NCBI GenBank assembly: GCA_947449315.1
Contig: CANFRC010000005.1
Location: 1-64,000, forward strand
Source of the DNA: Bacteroidota bacterium
GTDB lineage: Bacteria; Bacteroidota; Bacteroidia; 2-12-FULL-35-15
Direction: 5' to 3'
DNA length: 64,000 bases
In this document: piece after piece, positions 50,301-58,045 of the stretch
Position numbering within the stretch: position 1 is the first letter of the stretch
How the letters are laid out: every line of letters begins with the position of its first letter
The notes under the pieces: generated by a model
Database searches by the model: none
The model's input: the letters and a program-made list of their open reading frames with translations, nothing else
Told to the model about the DNA's origin: nothing
Translations under genes and position numbers: made by a program

Positions 50301-51442
50301 CTTGGCCTACAAATATTACTTTAAATAAATTAGCTAACCTTGCTAGTGTGGATGTTGTCATTACTTCCGATAAATCATTGTGGACACGTTGTCCCGTTCT
50401 TGAAGAACAAGATGATGCTGCATTAGCAGTTGGTGGTGCAAAAAAATTGAGCATGCGTGCATCTCCTTCTGTAGATAAAAATGGTTTATCTACTGGACAA
50501 AGTGGGTATAATGCCGCTGAAGGTGACCTTAATGGTTTAACGGGTATGGGTTGGTTCCCAGGTTATGCAATTAACGTTGAAACTGGAGAGCGTTTGAATA
50601 TGGCTTTTGGTGAAGATTCTTGGTTGATGTTGGATAATGGAAGAGATATGAAATGGAATCCTTCTACTACTAAGTTGAATAGCGCTGGTGAGCCTATATT
50701 TGGTGGTAAACATTACATCTATGTGTTTGGTCACAATGGTGATGCATTGTATACTTCTTCAGATGCTTATTTACCTTCGGGCTTAAGAGATATACCTCGC
50801 TATGATGAAGGAAAAGCATTGAATGCATTGTTTAACGTTGTTGCAACTGCAACTCCTTCTAGTGTGAGCGATTCATATAAGCGTGAGATCTTCACAGATG
50901 CAATGTGGGTGAATATTCCATTATTAGCTCCAGGCCATCAATTATTTGAATCAACAGTTCAAGTAAGACTTAGAGTTGCTAAATCATATCAATATGGTTA
51001 TTCAAATAGCGCTGCAACCTCTCCTGATGTGAATTCAACTCCTACAAATGGAAATTATCCTTTGTATACATTCAATACAAATGATATTGAAACACATAAA
51101 AATGATGCTGACATTGCTAAAAATGCACTTGATATCATTAATGTTGTTCCAAACCCTTATTATGCATACTCTGGATATGAGAGAAAAGCGTTGGAAAATA
51201 TTGTGAAAATTACAAATCTTCCTGAAAAATGTACGATCTCAATTTATACTTTGAGTGGAACATTGATTAGAAAATACAACAAAGATGATGTAACCACATC
51301 TTTAAATTGGGATTTGAAAAATCAAGCTAGAATTCCTATTGCTAGTGGTATGTATATCATTTATGTCAATGTTCCTAATGTTGGAGAAAAAACATTAAAA
51401 TGGTTTGGTGTATTGCGTCCGATAGATTTGGATTCATATTAA
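47366..51442 (+). CDS. Giant secreted protein with a T9SS-type C-terminal domain
   Basis: The 1358-residue protein has a signal peptide (cleavage near SAEA) and mostly beta-type sequence. Near residues 190-210 an acidic stretch (DFNGNGVYDPYAGD) looks like a calcium-binding loop. A fibronectin-like part near residue 550 (IILSWTNPSN) follows. The C-terminal 100 residues carry VPNPYYAYSGYE, VKITNLPEKCTISIYTL and SGMYIIYVNVP, resembling sorting domains of T9SS substrates. The gene lies 67 bases after the TonB receptor and 49 before the PorV/PorQ gene. It is probably a surface protein delivered with their help; no enzymatic motif was seen. Confidence 0.75.
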   Translation: MKNRFKLIVTASIFAFSYSAEARENVGVSPATSQSQLKSVMSLCAPAAAKEDLDINNVRATILTGGDMWWDLVNGKYLVPKPAPGLNGPTSIFAGSLWIGGIDASATLKVAAQTYRQTGNDYWPGPLTSTATTDASTCLTWDKFYKLNKSDVKNYIDWFKNGSPGTNPTDASAMDVINNWPALGPEGQPMAPYFDFNGNGVYDPYAGDYPDFWLGDASAYRPSTPTASACDAHLFGDQVLFWVFNDKGNVHTETGGAAIGIEVQAQAFAFQTNDAINNMTFYHYKVINKSSFRLDSTFFGVWIDSDLGSASDDYVGCDVGLGLGYCYNGDLVDDQPPSGQIPYGANPPAIGCDFFEGPYADPNGIDDNAFNVPPSYVNYSDTIVDNERIGMSKFVYYNNDGTPTGNPNGSVDFYHYLTGTWRDGTSMTYGGTGHLTGVACNYMFPGASDVPTATYVGYFGTNGSPQPAWSEETVGNPPADRRFMQSAGPFTLQPGAVNTITTGIVWARATQGGNLASVTLMKGADSKAQDLFDNCFALLNGPDAPIVSVQELENEIILSWTNPSNSNNYLENYTEDYNKATGSDSLYRFQGYLVYQLKDELVTSSDLYNVDKARLVLQCDKKDAVKQIVNFYNDVNLQALVPQEMVNGADLGIVHSISITDDKFAIGNTRLVNHKTYYYAVVAYGFSPTLVNPNYAIPKDYLPFISGNKSADGLFTHSAIPHIPSPEANGTEQHSTYGEGPKLTRVEGHGNGGNVLDLTAGTVSEIMSSSSHRSEHPVYQNSHGPVNIKVIDPLNVPVEHEFKFKLISKYPTAGASAFIPQDSSRWVLYDLTSGDSVVSEKTISVPNEQIINGQATGTPGKYVGQWGLSVNVQFTYDPGNALATKNSYLESSIAFSDASKQWLTGLADVEGETDENWIRSGSAVFTAPSPYNDAAGTGVDPNQDYENCVGKTWAPYRLCATGTVAAITSTSVYAKGAPAWPTNITLNKLANLASVDVVITSDKSLWTRCPVLEEQDDAALAVGGAKKLSMRASPSVDKNGLSTGQSGYNAAEGDLNGLTGMGWFPGYAINVETGERLNMAFGEDSWLMLDNGRDMKWNPSTTKLNSAGEPIFGGKHYIYVFGHNGDALYTSSDAYLPSGLRDIPRYDEGKALNALFNVVATATPSSVSDSYKREIFTDAMWVNIPLLAPGHQLFESTVQVRLRVAKSYQYGYSNSAATSPDVNSTPTNGNYPLYTFNTNDIETHKNDADIAKNALDIINVVPNPYYAYSGYERKALENIVKITNLPEKCTISIYTLSGTLIRKYNKDDVTTSLNWDLKNQARIPIASGMYIIYVNVPNVGEKTLKWFGVLRPIDLDSY

Positions 51443-51491
51443 GTAATTGCATTTTTAATTTGATCAAGAATAGAATCATAAAAAGTTAGAT

Positions 51492-52571
51492 ATGAAAAAA
51501 CATTTAAAATTAATAGCACCGATTGCCTTCATAGGCATGTTTACTCTGCCAGTTAATAACGTATTTGCTGGTAACCCGGATCGTGCTGGTCAGGCTGGTG
51601 CTACAGAATTGTTAATCAATCCTTGGGCTAGAAGTTCAGGTTGGGCAGGTTCAAATATTGCTAGCGTGAAAGGATTAGAATCCATGTTTTTAAATGTTGC
51701 AGGAACTGCATTCACAAAAAAAACAGAATTAATGTTTACACGTACGAACTATCTGAAAGGAACTGATATTAATATCAATTCATTTGGTTTAACCCAACGT
51801 GTTGGTGAAACAGGTGCTATTGGTTTGTCTATTATGTCAATGGACTTTGGTGATATTCCTATCACTACTGTAGAAAACCCCGATGGTAATAATGGAACGT
51901 TTTCTCCTCAGTTTGTGAATATTGGTTTGTCGTATGCAAAAGGTTTTTCCGATAATATTTATGGCGGATTAGCTTTAAGAGTTATTTCTGAAAAAACCGC
52001 TAACGTTGCCGCAAGGGGTGTTGCTTTTGATGCAGGTATCCAATATGTTGCTGGTAAATACAATCAAATGCATTTTGGAATTTCTTTGAAAAATGTAGGG
52101 CCAAGAATGCATTTTGCTGGTGATGCATTGTCATTTAAAACTGCTATTCCAGCAAGTACTCAAAGCGTAACATATACCGTAGAAAATCGTACAGCTCAAT
52201 TTGAATTACCTTCGTTGCTTAACATAGGTGGTGGATATGATTTTTACTTTAAAAAAGACAGTACTTCTATGAAAACACATAGAATTACTGCGAGTGGAGC
52301 TTTTGTTTCTAACACTTTTGATAAGGATCAATTAAAAATAGGAGTAGAGTATGGTTGGAAAAATATGTTAATGGTTCGTGTTGGTTATGCTTATGAGAAA
52401 GACATTACTAGCAAAGAAAAAAGAACAAATGTATTTACTGGACCAAGCGCTGGTTTTACTGTTGAGATTCCATTCGGAAAAAATAAATCAACTTTTGGTT
52501 TAGACTATTCTTACAGAGCAACAAACCCATTCTCAGGAACCCATTCAATTGGTGCTAGAATAAATTTATAA
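51492..52571 (+). CDS. PorV/PorQ family outer-membrane protein
   Basis: The 359-residue protein has a signal peptide (cleavage near NVFAG), the family segment ELLINPWARSSGWAGSNIASVKG and then a barrel of the FadL-like kind ending HSIGARINL. PorV shuttles T9SS cargo from the SprA translocon to the attachment complex; PorQ-like relatives do similar work. Being third in an operon with a T9SS-type secreted protein suggests a dedicated or co-expressed carrier. The operon ends in a strong hairpin at 52608. Confidence 0.85.
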   Translation: MKKHLKLIAPIAFIGMFTLPVNNVFAGNPDRAGQAGATELLINPWARSSGWAGSNIASVKGLESMFLNVAGTAFTKKTELMFTRTNYLKGTDININSFGLTQRVGETGAIGLSIMSMDFGDIPITTVENPDGNNGTFSPQFVNIGLSYAKGFSDNIYGGLALRVISEKTANVAARGVAFDAGIQYVAGKYNQMHFGISLKNVGPRMHFAGDALSFKTAIPASTQSVTYTVENRTAQFELPSLLNIGGGYDFYFKKDSTSMKTHRITASGAFVSNTFDKDQLKIGVEYGWKNMLMVRVGYAYEKDITSKEKRTNVFTGPSAGFTVEIPFGKNKSTFGLDYSYRATNPFSGTHSIGARINL

Positions 52572-52582
52572 TATTTATTAGT

Positions 52583-52590
52583 TATATTTG
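52583..52590 (+). promoter_or_regulatory. Candidate -7 box for greA, upstream of a hairpin
   Basis: TATATTTG matches the -7 consensus. A transcript from here would begin just before the hairpin at 52608-52630 and then reach greA at 52665. No TTTG is found at the right distance upstream. Confidence 0.4.
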
Positions 52591-52599
52591 TATAAGGAA

Positions 52600-52633
52600 G
52601 AGAGTCCCACAAAATGTGGGATTCTCTTTATGT
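52600..52633 (+). terminator. Terminator of the TonB receptor/PorV operon
   Basis: GAGAGTCCCACA pairs with TGTGGGATTCTC (one G-T pair), loop AAA, followed by TTTATGTTTTT. An upstream in-frame ATG at 52614 falls inside the hairpin and is not used as the greA start. Confidence 0.85.
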
Positions 52634-52664
52634 TTTTAGTGAAATCAATATTAATCAACACAAA

Positions 52665-53138
52665 ATGTCACATTTATCATATTTTACGGTGGAAGGTTTG
52701 AAAAAACTTCAGGATGAATTGCATCAGTTAAAGGTGCATGATCGTTCCTATATTTCAAAACAAATAGCGGAAGCGCGTGATAAGGGAGATTTGTCCGAGA
52801 ATGCGGAATATGATGCAGCAAAAGAAGCTCAGGGTCTCTTGGAATTGAAGATCTCAAAAATGGAAGAGGTGTTAAGTAATGCCCGCCTTATAGATGAGTC
52901 TACTTTAGATGTTTCTAAGGTTTTGATATTATCAAAAGTCAAAATAAAGAATACAGCAAATGGGGCTTCCATGACGTATACCTTGGTTGCAGAGAATGAA
53001 GCTGACCTGAAGGCTGGAAAAATATCCGTTGATTCTCCTATTGGTAAAGGGTTGTTAGGAAAAAAGGTGGGGGAGTTTGCCGATATAAAAGTACCTTCCG
53101 GAGTTGTTAAGTTTGAAATTATTGAATTGTCTCGCTAG
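52665..53138 (+). CDS. greA: Transcription elongation factor GreA
   Basis: GreA enters the secondary channel of RNA polymerase and promotes cleavage of backtracked RNA. From ATG 52665 the protein has 157 residues, the normal size. It has the coiled coil with the acidic tip segment ARDKGDLSENAEYDAAKEAQ near residue 45, and the C-terminal domain with SPIGKGLLGKKVGE. An in-frame ATG at 52614 would add 17 residues but lies in the preceding terminator. The HIT gene follows four bases later and is likely cotranscribed. Confidence 0.94.
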   Translation: MSHLSYFTVEGLKKLQDELHQLKVHDRSYISKQIAEARDKGDLSENAEYDAAKEAQGLLELKISKMEEVLSNARLIDESTLDVSKVLILSKVKIKNTANGASMTYTLVAENEADLKAGKISVDSPIGKGLLGKKVGEFADIKVPSGVVKFEIIELSR

Positions 53139-53142
53139 TATT

Positions 53143-53535
53143 ATGGCAAGTATTTTTACTAAAATAATAAGCGGTGAAATTCCTTGTCATAAAATTGCTG
53201 AAAACGATCATTTTATTGCATTCCTGGATGTCTTTCCCCTTGTGATTGGACATGTGTTAGTTGTCCCTAAAAAAGAAACAGATTATCTTTTTGATATCGA
53301 AGATGCTGACCTTTCATCCATGATGGTTTTTGCAAAAAAAATAGCAAAAGCTCAAAAGCTTGCAATTGAATGTAAACGGATTGGCGTTGCTGTAATTGGT
53401 TTAGAGGTTCCTCATGCTCATATTCACTTAGTCCCAATGAATACAGTGAATGATATTAATTTCACACAGGCAAAATTAAAGCCTTCTTCTGAAGATCTTC
53501 AAGAAATTGCTTACAGAATTATTTCAAAGTTATAA
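53143..53535 (+). CDS. HIT family nucleotide-binding protein
   Basis: The 130-residue protein is a histidine-triad hydrolase/transferase, acting on AMP-NH2 or dinucleoside polyphosphates in most relatives. The start ASIFTKIISGEIPCHKI is typical of HinT-like members, and the triad HAHIHLVPMN is complete near residue 90. The start at 53143 is the first ATG giving that N terminus; a longer reading from 53104 overlaps greA and is not needed. Confidence 0.9.
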   Translation: MASIFTKIISGEIPCHKIAENDHFIAFLDVFPLVIGHVLVVPKKETDYLFDIEDADLSSMMVFAKKIAKAQKLAIECKRIGVAVIGLEVPHAHIHLVPMNTVNDINFTQAKLKPSSEDLQEIAYRIISKL

Positions 53536-53582
53536 TTGTTTATTCCATAATTTCGGATGCAACAATTTGCACCAACCTTCTG

Positions 53583-54134
53583 CTATACTTTTTTGTCTGG
53601 GTTCTCAGAAAGGAAGGCTTTCCAGCCAGTATATGATTTCCCTTCTTTGCCTGGTTTCCTTTGGAAATGGTGACAAACTGCGGCAGCCAAACCGTCTGTA
53701 GCATCCAGGAATTCAGGAGTTTCCTTGAAATTTAATAATGTCTTTAACATAGCAGCTACTTGTTCCTTAGAAGCATTTCCGCTGCCTGTTATGGATTGTT
53801 TTATTTTTTTAGGTGAATATTCATTCACGGTTAAATTTCGTGATAATGCCCCGGCAATAGCCACTCCTTGTGCTCTTCCAAGTTTAAGCATGGATTGAAC
53901 ATTCTTTCCGAAGAAGGGAGCCTCTATGGCTAACTCATCTGGTTTGTATTCGTCAACCAAAGAAACAACGCGGTCGAATATTTTTTTTAATTTCAATGCC
54001 GGGTCGCTAACTTTTTCAAGGCGTAAAACACCCATGACAACCAACTGCATTTGGCTTCCTTTAATATGGATAATTCCATATCCCATAATGTTGGTGCCAG
54101 GGTCTATCCCCAAAACTATTTTATCTGCTGCCAT
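53583..54134 (-). CDS. ruvC: Holliday junction resolvase RuvC
   Basis: RuvC cuts Holliday junctions made and moved by RuvAB. The 183-residue protein has the RNase H-like core with the first catalytic Asp in LGIDPGTNIMGYG, the Glu in ELAIEAPFFGKN, and the late acidic cluster ATDGLAAAVCHH. The basic tail is present. It is convergent with the HIT gene and divergent from the flippase-like gene. No ruvA or ruvB adjoins. Confidence 0.95.
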   Translation of the reverse strand: MAADKIVLGIDPGTNIMGYGIIHIKGSQMQLVVMGVLRLEKVSDPALKLKKIFDRVVSLVDEYKPDELAIEAPFFGKNVQSMLKLGRAQGVAIAGALSRNLTVNEYSPKKIKQSITGSGNASKEQVAAMLKTLLNFKETPEFLDATDGLAAAVCHHFQRKPGKEGKSYTGWKAFLSENPDKKV

Positions 54135-54175
54135 ATAGTTGATTTAACAGGTCTTTTTGTTAATATTGTTGAATA

Positions 54176-55135
54176 ATGGACAAGATTAAATATAAGCGTT
54201 TACACAAAGTTATAAGTCTTTTAATAAAGTCGATCATATTAATTCTTTCCTTTTTTTATATCTGGCAAAAAATCAATGAGGCCGATAAATGGATTCTCTT
54301 TCCAACACTTTTTTTCTCTTCGAATTTAATACTTCTTTTTTTTGTAATTGCATTTATGCTCATTAACTGGAGTTTGGAAGCAATGAAATGGAAATTATTG
54401 ATTGCTACTATAGAGCCAATCTCTTTCTTAAGTTCTTTAAGGTCAATATTTGCAGGCGTTACAGTAAGTATTTTTACACCCAACAGGATTGGAGAATTTG
54501 CCGGCAGAGTCTTTTTCTTGGAAAAGGCAGATAAAGTTCAGGCTACAATGAGAAGCCTTATAGGAAGTGCAGCTCAATTTGTGATAACAGTTTGTGCTGG
54601 ACTAATTGCACTTTATGCATATTTTAAAATGGAGCTAAATGCAATCGATCCCACCAAAAGTGTTCCTGTTTTCTATTGTTATATTACTGAAGTTTTATTG
54701 ATTCTTGGCTTGGTCTTATTATGGATGATCTATCGGTTCCGAAACATATTTTCAGTCAGAATCCAAACGTATATACAAGCTTTTTTTGAAATTGAAAGAA
54801 AAGAGATTTTTATTATTGTCGTACTTTCAGCAATTCGATATAGTGTGTTCTCATTTCAATATTACTTGGTTTTACAAGTGTTTCAGATTAATGTTGACTT
54901 TAAAATTGCTATAATGCTTATTGCAATAACATTTTTGGTCACGTCTGTCATACCAACATTTGCTTTAACGGAAATTGCAGTTCGTGGTGCATCTGCTGTA
55001 TATTTTTTTAGTGCAGTTGGCGCCGATCCTGCAGTAATTGTTGCAGCTTCATTTACTATTTGGTTTATTAATTTGGCGATGCCTGCAATTATTGGAAGTT
55101 TCTTTATCTGGAAACTTAAATTTTTTAAGGATTAA
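54176..55135 (+). CDS. Flippase-like membrane protein (LPG synthase TM family)
   Basis: The 319-residue protein has about eight membrane spans and the layout of the lysylphosphatidylglycerol synthase TM domain/UPF0104 family. FAGVTVSIFTPNRIGEFAGRVFFLEK near residue 95 and TSVIPTFALTEIAVRGA near residue 260 are characteristic. Relatives flip or help make lipids. It is followed at two bases by a GT2 glycosyltransferase, so a glycolipid role is likely. Confidence 0.8.
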   Translation: MDKIKYKRLHKVISLLIKSIILILSFFYIWQKINEADKWILFPTLFFSSNLILLFFVIAFMLINWSLEAMKWKLLIATIEPISFLSSLRSIFAGVTVSIFTPNRIGEFAGRVFFLEKADKVQATMRSLIGSAAQFVITVCAGLIALYAYFKMELNAIDPTKSVPVFYCYITEVLLILGLVLLWMIYRFRNIFSVRIQTYIQAFFEIERKEIFIIVVLSAIRYSVFSFQYYLVLQVFQINVDFKIAIMLIAITFLVTSVIPTFALTEIAVRGASAVYFFSAVGADPAVIVAASFTIWFINLAMPAIIGSFFIWKLKFFKD

Positions 55136-55137
55136 AA

Positions 55138-56301
55138 ATGATGGATATTTTTTTTATTCTTCTGCTCTCTTTTGCAATACTGCTGACAGTACTATATTTT
55201 ATATTGATTTCAAGCTATTGTTATGGGTGGCTAAAGATAAAAAGGACTGTAATAAAGAATGAAACGGCTGTGTTTGTTTCTGTGATTATTGCTGCAAGAA
55301 ATGAAGAAGAAAACATTGTTAAATGCCTCGATTCTATTCTTGAACAATCCTATCCCGAAAATAATTTTGAGATCATTGTTGTAGATGATTCCTCAACCGA
55401 TAAAACAAATTGGTTAATTCGGGAATATGCTGCAAAAATATCTCAAGTCAGACTTGTCACGCTTTCGGAACATAGTAAGGAAATTGGAAAAAAGAATGCT
55501 ATTCGAACAGGTGTTGGTTTGGCAAAAGGAGAATTAATAGTAAGTACAGATGCTGATTGTGTGGTGGGTGTAAATTGGTTGTCATCCATTGTATCCTTGT
55601 ATACCGAAACGAATGCAAAAATGATAATTGGGCCTGTTTCTTTTCAGGATGAACAAGGTGTATTTGAGAAAATGCAAAGTGTGGAATTTATGGCACTGGT
55701 GGCTAGCGGAGGAGCTTCCCTTTATTTTGAGAAAGCAATTATGTGTAACGGAGCTAATTTAGCTTATACAAAGCAGGTTTTTATAGATGTGAATGGGTTT
55801 GAAGGGATTGATGAAAAGGCCTCTGGAGATGATGTTCTTTTGATGTACAAAATAAAAAAACGTTACCCAGAGGGGATTAAGTTCTTGAAAAATGAACAAG
55901 CCATTGTATTCACTAAGGCAAAGCCTCATTTGAAAGAGTTTATGCATCAAAGAAGACGCTGGGCTTCAAAAGGATTTAATGCGTTGAATTATGAGACAAA
56001 ACGGGTATCAATCGTCGTTTATTTATTTAATTTAATATTAGTCGTTTTGCCCCTACTGGCTGCTGTTTTTATGCGTAATACTGCATTGCATCCTAGCTTT
56101 GTAAAAATTTATCTGATTCTATTTGGAATCAAATGTTTTATTGACTTTTTGTTATTATTTTTAGTAGCCTCTTTTTTTAAAAAGAGAAAATTTTTGATCT
56201 ATTTTCTTCCTGAACAACTCATGTATATGTTTTATATAGGATTTGTTGGTTCATTTGGGGCATTTGGAAAATATGAGTGGAAGGGCAGAAAAATAAATTA
56301 G
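55138..56301 (+). CDS. GT2 family glycosyltransferase, membrane-bound
   Basis: The 387-residue inverting enzyme has an N-terminal membrane span and a GT-A domain: VIIAARNEEENIVKCLDSI, VVDDSSTDKT, STDADCVV (DxD) and QRRRWASKG (the QxxRW motif of processive enzymes), then three C-terminal spans. This layout matches synthases of beta-linked polysaccharides or glycolipids. It lies between a flippase-like gene and an ABC permease, both within three bases, so all three should be cotranscribed. Confidence 0.88.
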   Translation: MMDIFFILLLSFAILLTVLYFILISSYCYGWLKIKRTVIKNETAVFVSVIIAARNEEENIVKCLDSILEQSYPENNFEIIVVDDSSTDKTNWLIREYAAKISQVRLVTLSEHSKEIGKKNAIRTGVGLAKGELIVSTDADCVVGVNWLSSIVSLYTETNAKMIIGPVSFQDEQGVFEKMQSVEFMALVASGGASLYFEKAIMCNGANLAYTKQVFIDVNGFEGIDEKASGDDVLLMYKIKKRYPEGIKFLKNEQAIVFTKAKPHLKEFMHQRRRWASKGFNALNYETKRVSIVVYLFNLILVVLPLLAAVFMRNTALHPSFVKIYLILFGIKCFIDFLLLFLVASFFKKRKFLIYFLPEQLMYMFYIGFVGSFGAFGKYEWKGRKIN

Positions 56302-56304
56302 TGA

Positions 56305-57546
56305 ATGGCTAAAAAAGACGATACATATTCTCATTCCCTATCCTTCTTTGCTTGGCAGCGACTTAAGAAAAACAAACTGTCTATGTTCGGGCTGATTGTG
56401 ATTGGTTTATGTATGGTTGTAGCTATTCTTGGTTATGCGATAACTCCTGATGCTACGCCGGATGCTAACGATCAATTATTAGAACTTTCCAAAAAACCTC
56501 CGGGATTTGAAGTTAAAATACTTCAAACACGTAAAAACGAGGCGTCTCATCATATAAATTTTTTCTCCAAAATGTTATTCGGTGAGATTAGTGACTATCG
56601 ATCAATCCCTTTTGATAATTACCGTTTTGAAGGGAATGATATTGTTGTACGAGAATACACAGGTGACACATCACGAATTGGTAATGATGTAAAAATTAAC
56701 CTTGCAGACGTTATTTATGCGATCAACTTCAGTGCACCCTTCTTAAATAATGTGGAAAAAGGGTGTGTTGAATTTTATGAATTTGATGGTCATCAAAAAA
56801 TTAAAAAAACAATAACAGAATTGCGTAATGAAGTTGAAAGAAAAAACATCGTAACTAAAAAATATATTTTAGGAACAGATCCTGCTGGCAGAGATTTGTT
56901 AAGCAGGTTGATCATTGGTACTCGTGTTTCTTTTTCTGTGGGTATAGTCTCTGTTTTTATTTCTGTTTTTATTGGAATACTGATGGGCGTTTTGGCTGGG
57001 TTTTACAGAGGCAGAGTTGACAGTGTTATAATTTGGGTGATTAATGTGGTTTGGTCTATTCCAACTCTTCTTTTGGTTATTGCAATAACCTTAGCCCTGG
57101 GAAAAGGTTTCTGGCAAGTATTTATTGCAGTAGGATTGACCATGTGGGTAGAGGTTGCCCGGGTAATTCGTGGACAGGTAATAAGTCTTCGTGAAAAAGA
57201 ATTTATAGAAGCCGGTCGCGCCTTAGGCTTTACAAATTACAGAATCATTATGCGACACCTATTGCCCAATGTGATGGGACCAGTTATCGTTATTTCTGCA
57301 GCTAATTTTGCTGCTGCCATTTTAATTGAAGCGGGTTTAAGTTTTCTTGGTATTGGAGCGCAGCCACCAACAGCTTCATGGGGGGCAATGATCAATGCCC
57401 ACCGTGGCTATATTATTAGCGATGCACCCTATCTGGCATTTCTTCCTGGGTTAGCAATTATGCTAATGGTGCTTGCATTTGTATTGTTAGGAAATGGTTT
57501 AAGAGATTCTTTGGATACCAAATCTATTCACGATATTCAGATCTAA
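56305..57546 (+). CDS. DppC/OppC-type ABC transporter permease with long periplasmic insertion
   Basis: The 413-residue permease has an N-terminal span (FGLIVIGLCMVVAILGYA), a periplasmic loop of about 140 residues (about 50-190), then the conserved ILGTDPAGRDLLSRLIIGTRVS and five further spans. The EAA loop EAGRALGFTNYRIIMRHLLPN is intact and should dock an ATPase. Common DppC/OppC proteins are near 300 residues, so the loop is an addition, though similar long forms exist in Bacteroidetes. No ATPase, second permease or binding protein lies nearby. Peptide uptake is only the default guess. Confidence 0.85.
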   Translation: MAKKDDTYSHSLSFFAWQRLKKNKLSMFGLIVIGLCMVVAILGYAITPDATPDANDQLLELSKKPPGFEVKILQTRKNEASHHINFFSKMLFGEISDYRSIPFDNYRFEGNDIVVREYTGDTSRIGNDVKINLADVIYAINFSAPFLNNVEKGCVEFYEFDGHQKIKKTITELRNEVERKNIVTKKYILGTDPAGRDLLSRLIIGTRVSFSVGIVSVFISVFIGILMGVLAGFYRGRVDSVIIWVINVVWSIPTLLLVIAITLALGKGFWQVFIAVGLTMWVEVARVIRGQVISLREKEFIEAGRALGFTNYRIIMRHLLPNVMGPVIVISAANFAAAILIEAGLSFLGIGAQPPTASWGAMINAHRGYIISDAPYLAFLPGLAIMLMVLAFVLLGNGLRDSLDTKSIHDIQI

Positions 57547-57583
57547 TACCGCTTCTGGTCGACAAAACCGATATGAATAGCAA

Positions 57584-57621
57584 AAAAAGGCCTATCAAAC
57601 AATTGTATGACAGGCCTTTTT
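57584..57621. terminator. Bidirectional terminator between the permease and DUF3127 genes
   Basis: AAAAAGGCCT-A-TCA pairs with TGA-C-AGGCCTTTTT around the loop AACAATTGTA, with A and T flanks on both sides. It serves the convergent permease and DUF3127 genes. Confidence 0.88.
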
Positions 57622-57635
57622 ATGGATTCATTTTC

Positions 57636-58004
57636 CTAGAAAGGAAGATCATCTTCTTGAGAGGACGCTGTAAATGTTTCTGCAACACTATTCATTTCGT
57701 TTGACGAAGAACTACTTGCAGCAGCAGAATTTCCACCTTCAATTCTCCATGCTTCAAGTGTATTGAAGTATTTAATTTCATTTTTAGGACTTGTCCATTC
57801 GCGTCCACGTAAATTGAAATGTACTTTTATTTCTGCACCAACCGCATAATTATCAATCAGGTTACATTTATCCTGCGTTAATTGAAATGAAATATGCTGA
57901 GGATATTGTGAGGAATTATCGGTTAAAACAAACTCTCTTTTTTTGAATTTTTCTGATACTTGCTGTGCTTCGCTTTTTACTTTTAAGATCCCTGTGATGT
58001 CCAT
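57636..58004 (-). CDS. DUF3127 protein with an SSB-like acidic tail
   Basis: The 122-residue protein is DUF3127, a Bacteroidetes domain with an OB-like pattern: DITGILKVKSEAQQVSEKFKKREFVL, then HISFQLTQDKCNLID and IKVHFNLRGREW. After a Ser/Ala linker it ends in EDDLPF, very like the DDDIPF tip by which SSB binds its partner proteins. This suggests that it binds nucleic acid and recruits repair or replication proteins; that is inference. Related family members may share the tail. It is a single-gene unit. Confidence 0.85.
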   Translation of the reverse strand: MDITGILKVKSEAQQVSEKFKKREFVLTDNSSQYPQHISFQLTQDKCNLIDNYAVGAEIKVHFNLRGREWTSPKNEIKYFNTLEAWRIEGGNSAAASSSSSNEMNSVAETFTASSQEDDLPF

Positions 58005-58045
58005 TTTTCTTTTTTTATATAGTTATTACTTTAATTGTTTCATTT

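Noticed and set aside
52614-52664. Upstream start for greA
   Set aside because: It lies inside the operon terminator hairpin and adds 17 residues not found in GreA.
53104-53142. Upstream start for the HIT gene
   Set aside because: It overlaps greA by 35 bases and adds residues unlike the family N terminus.
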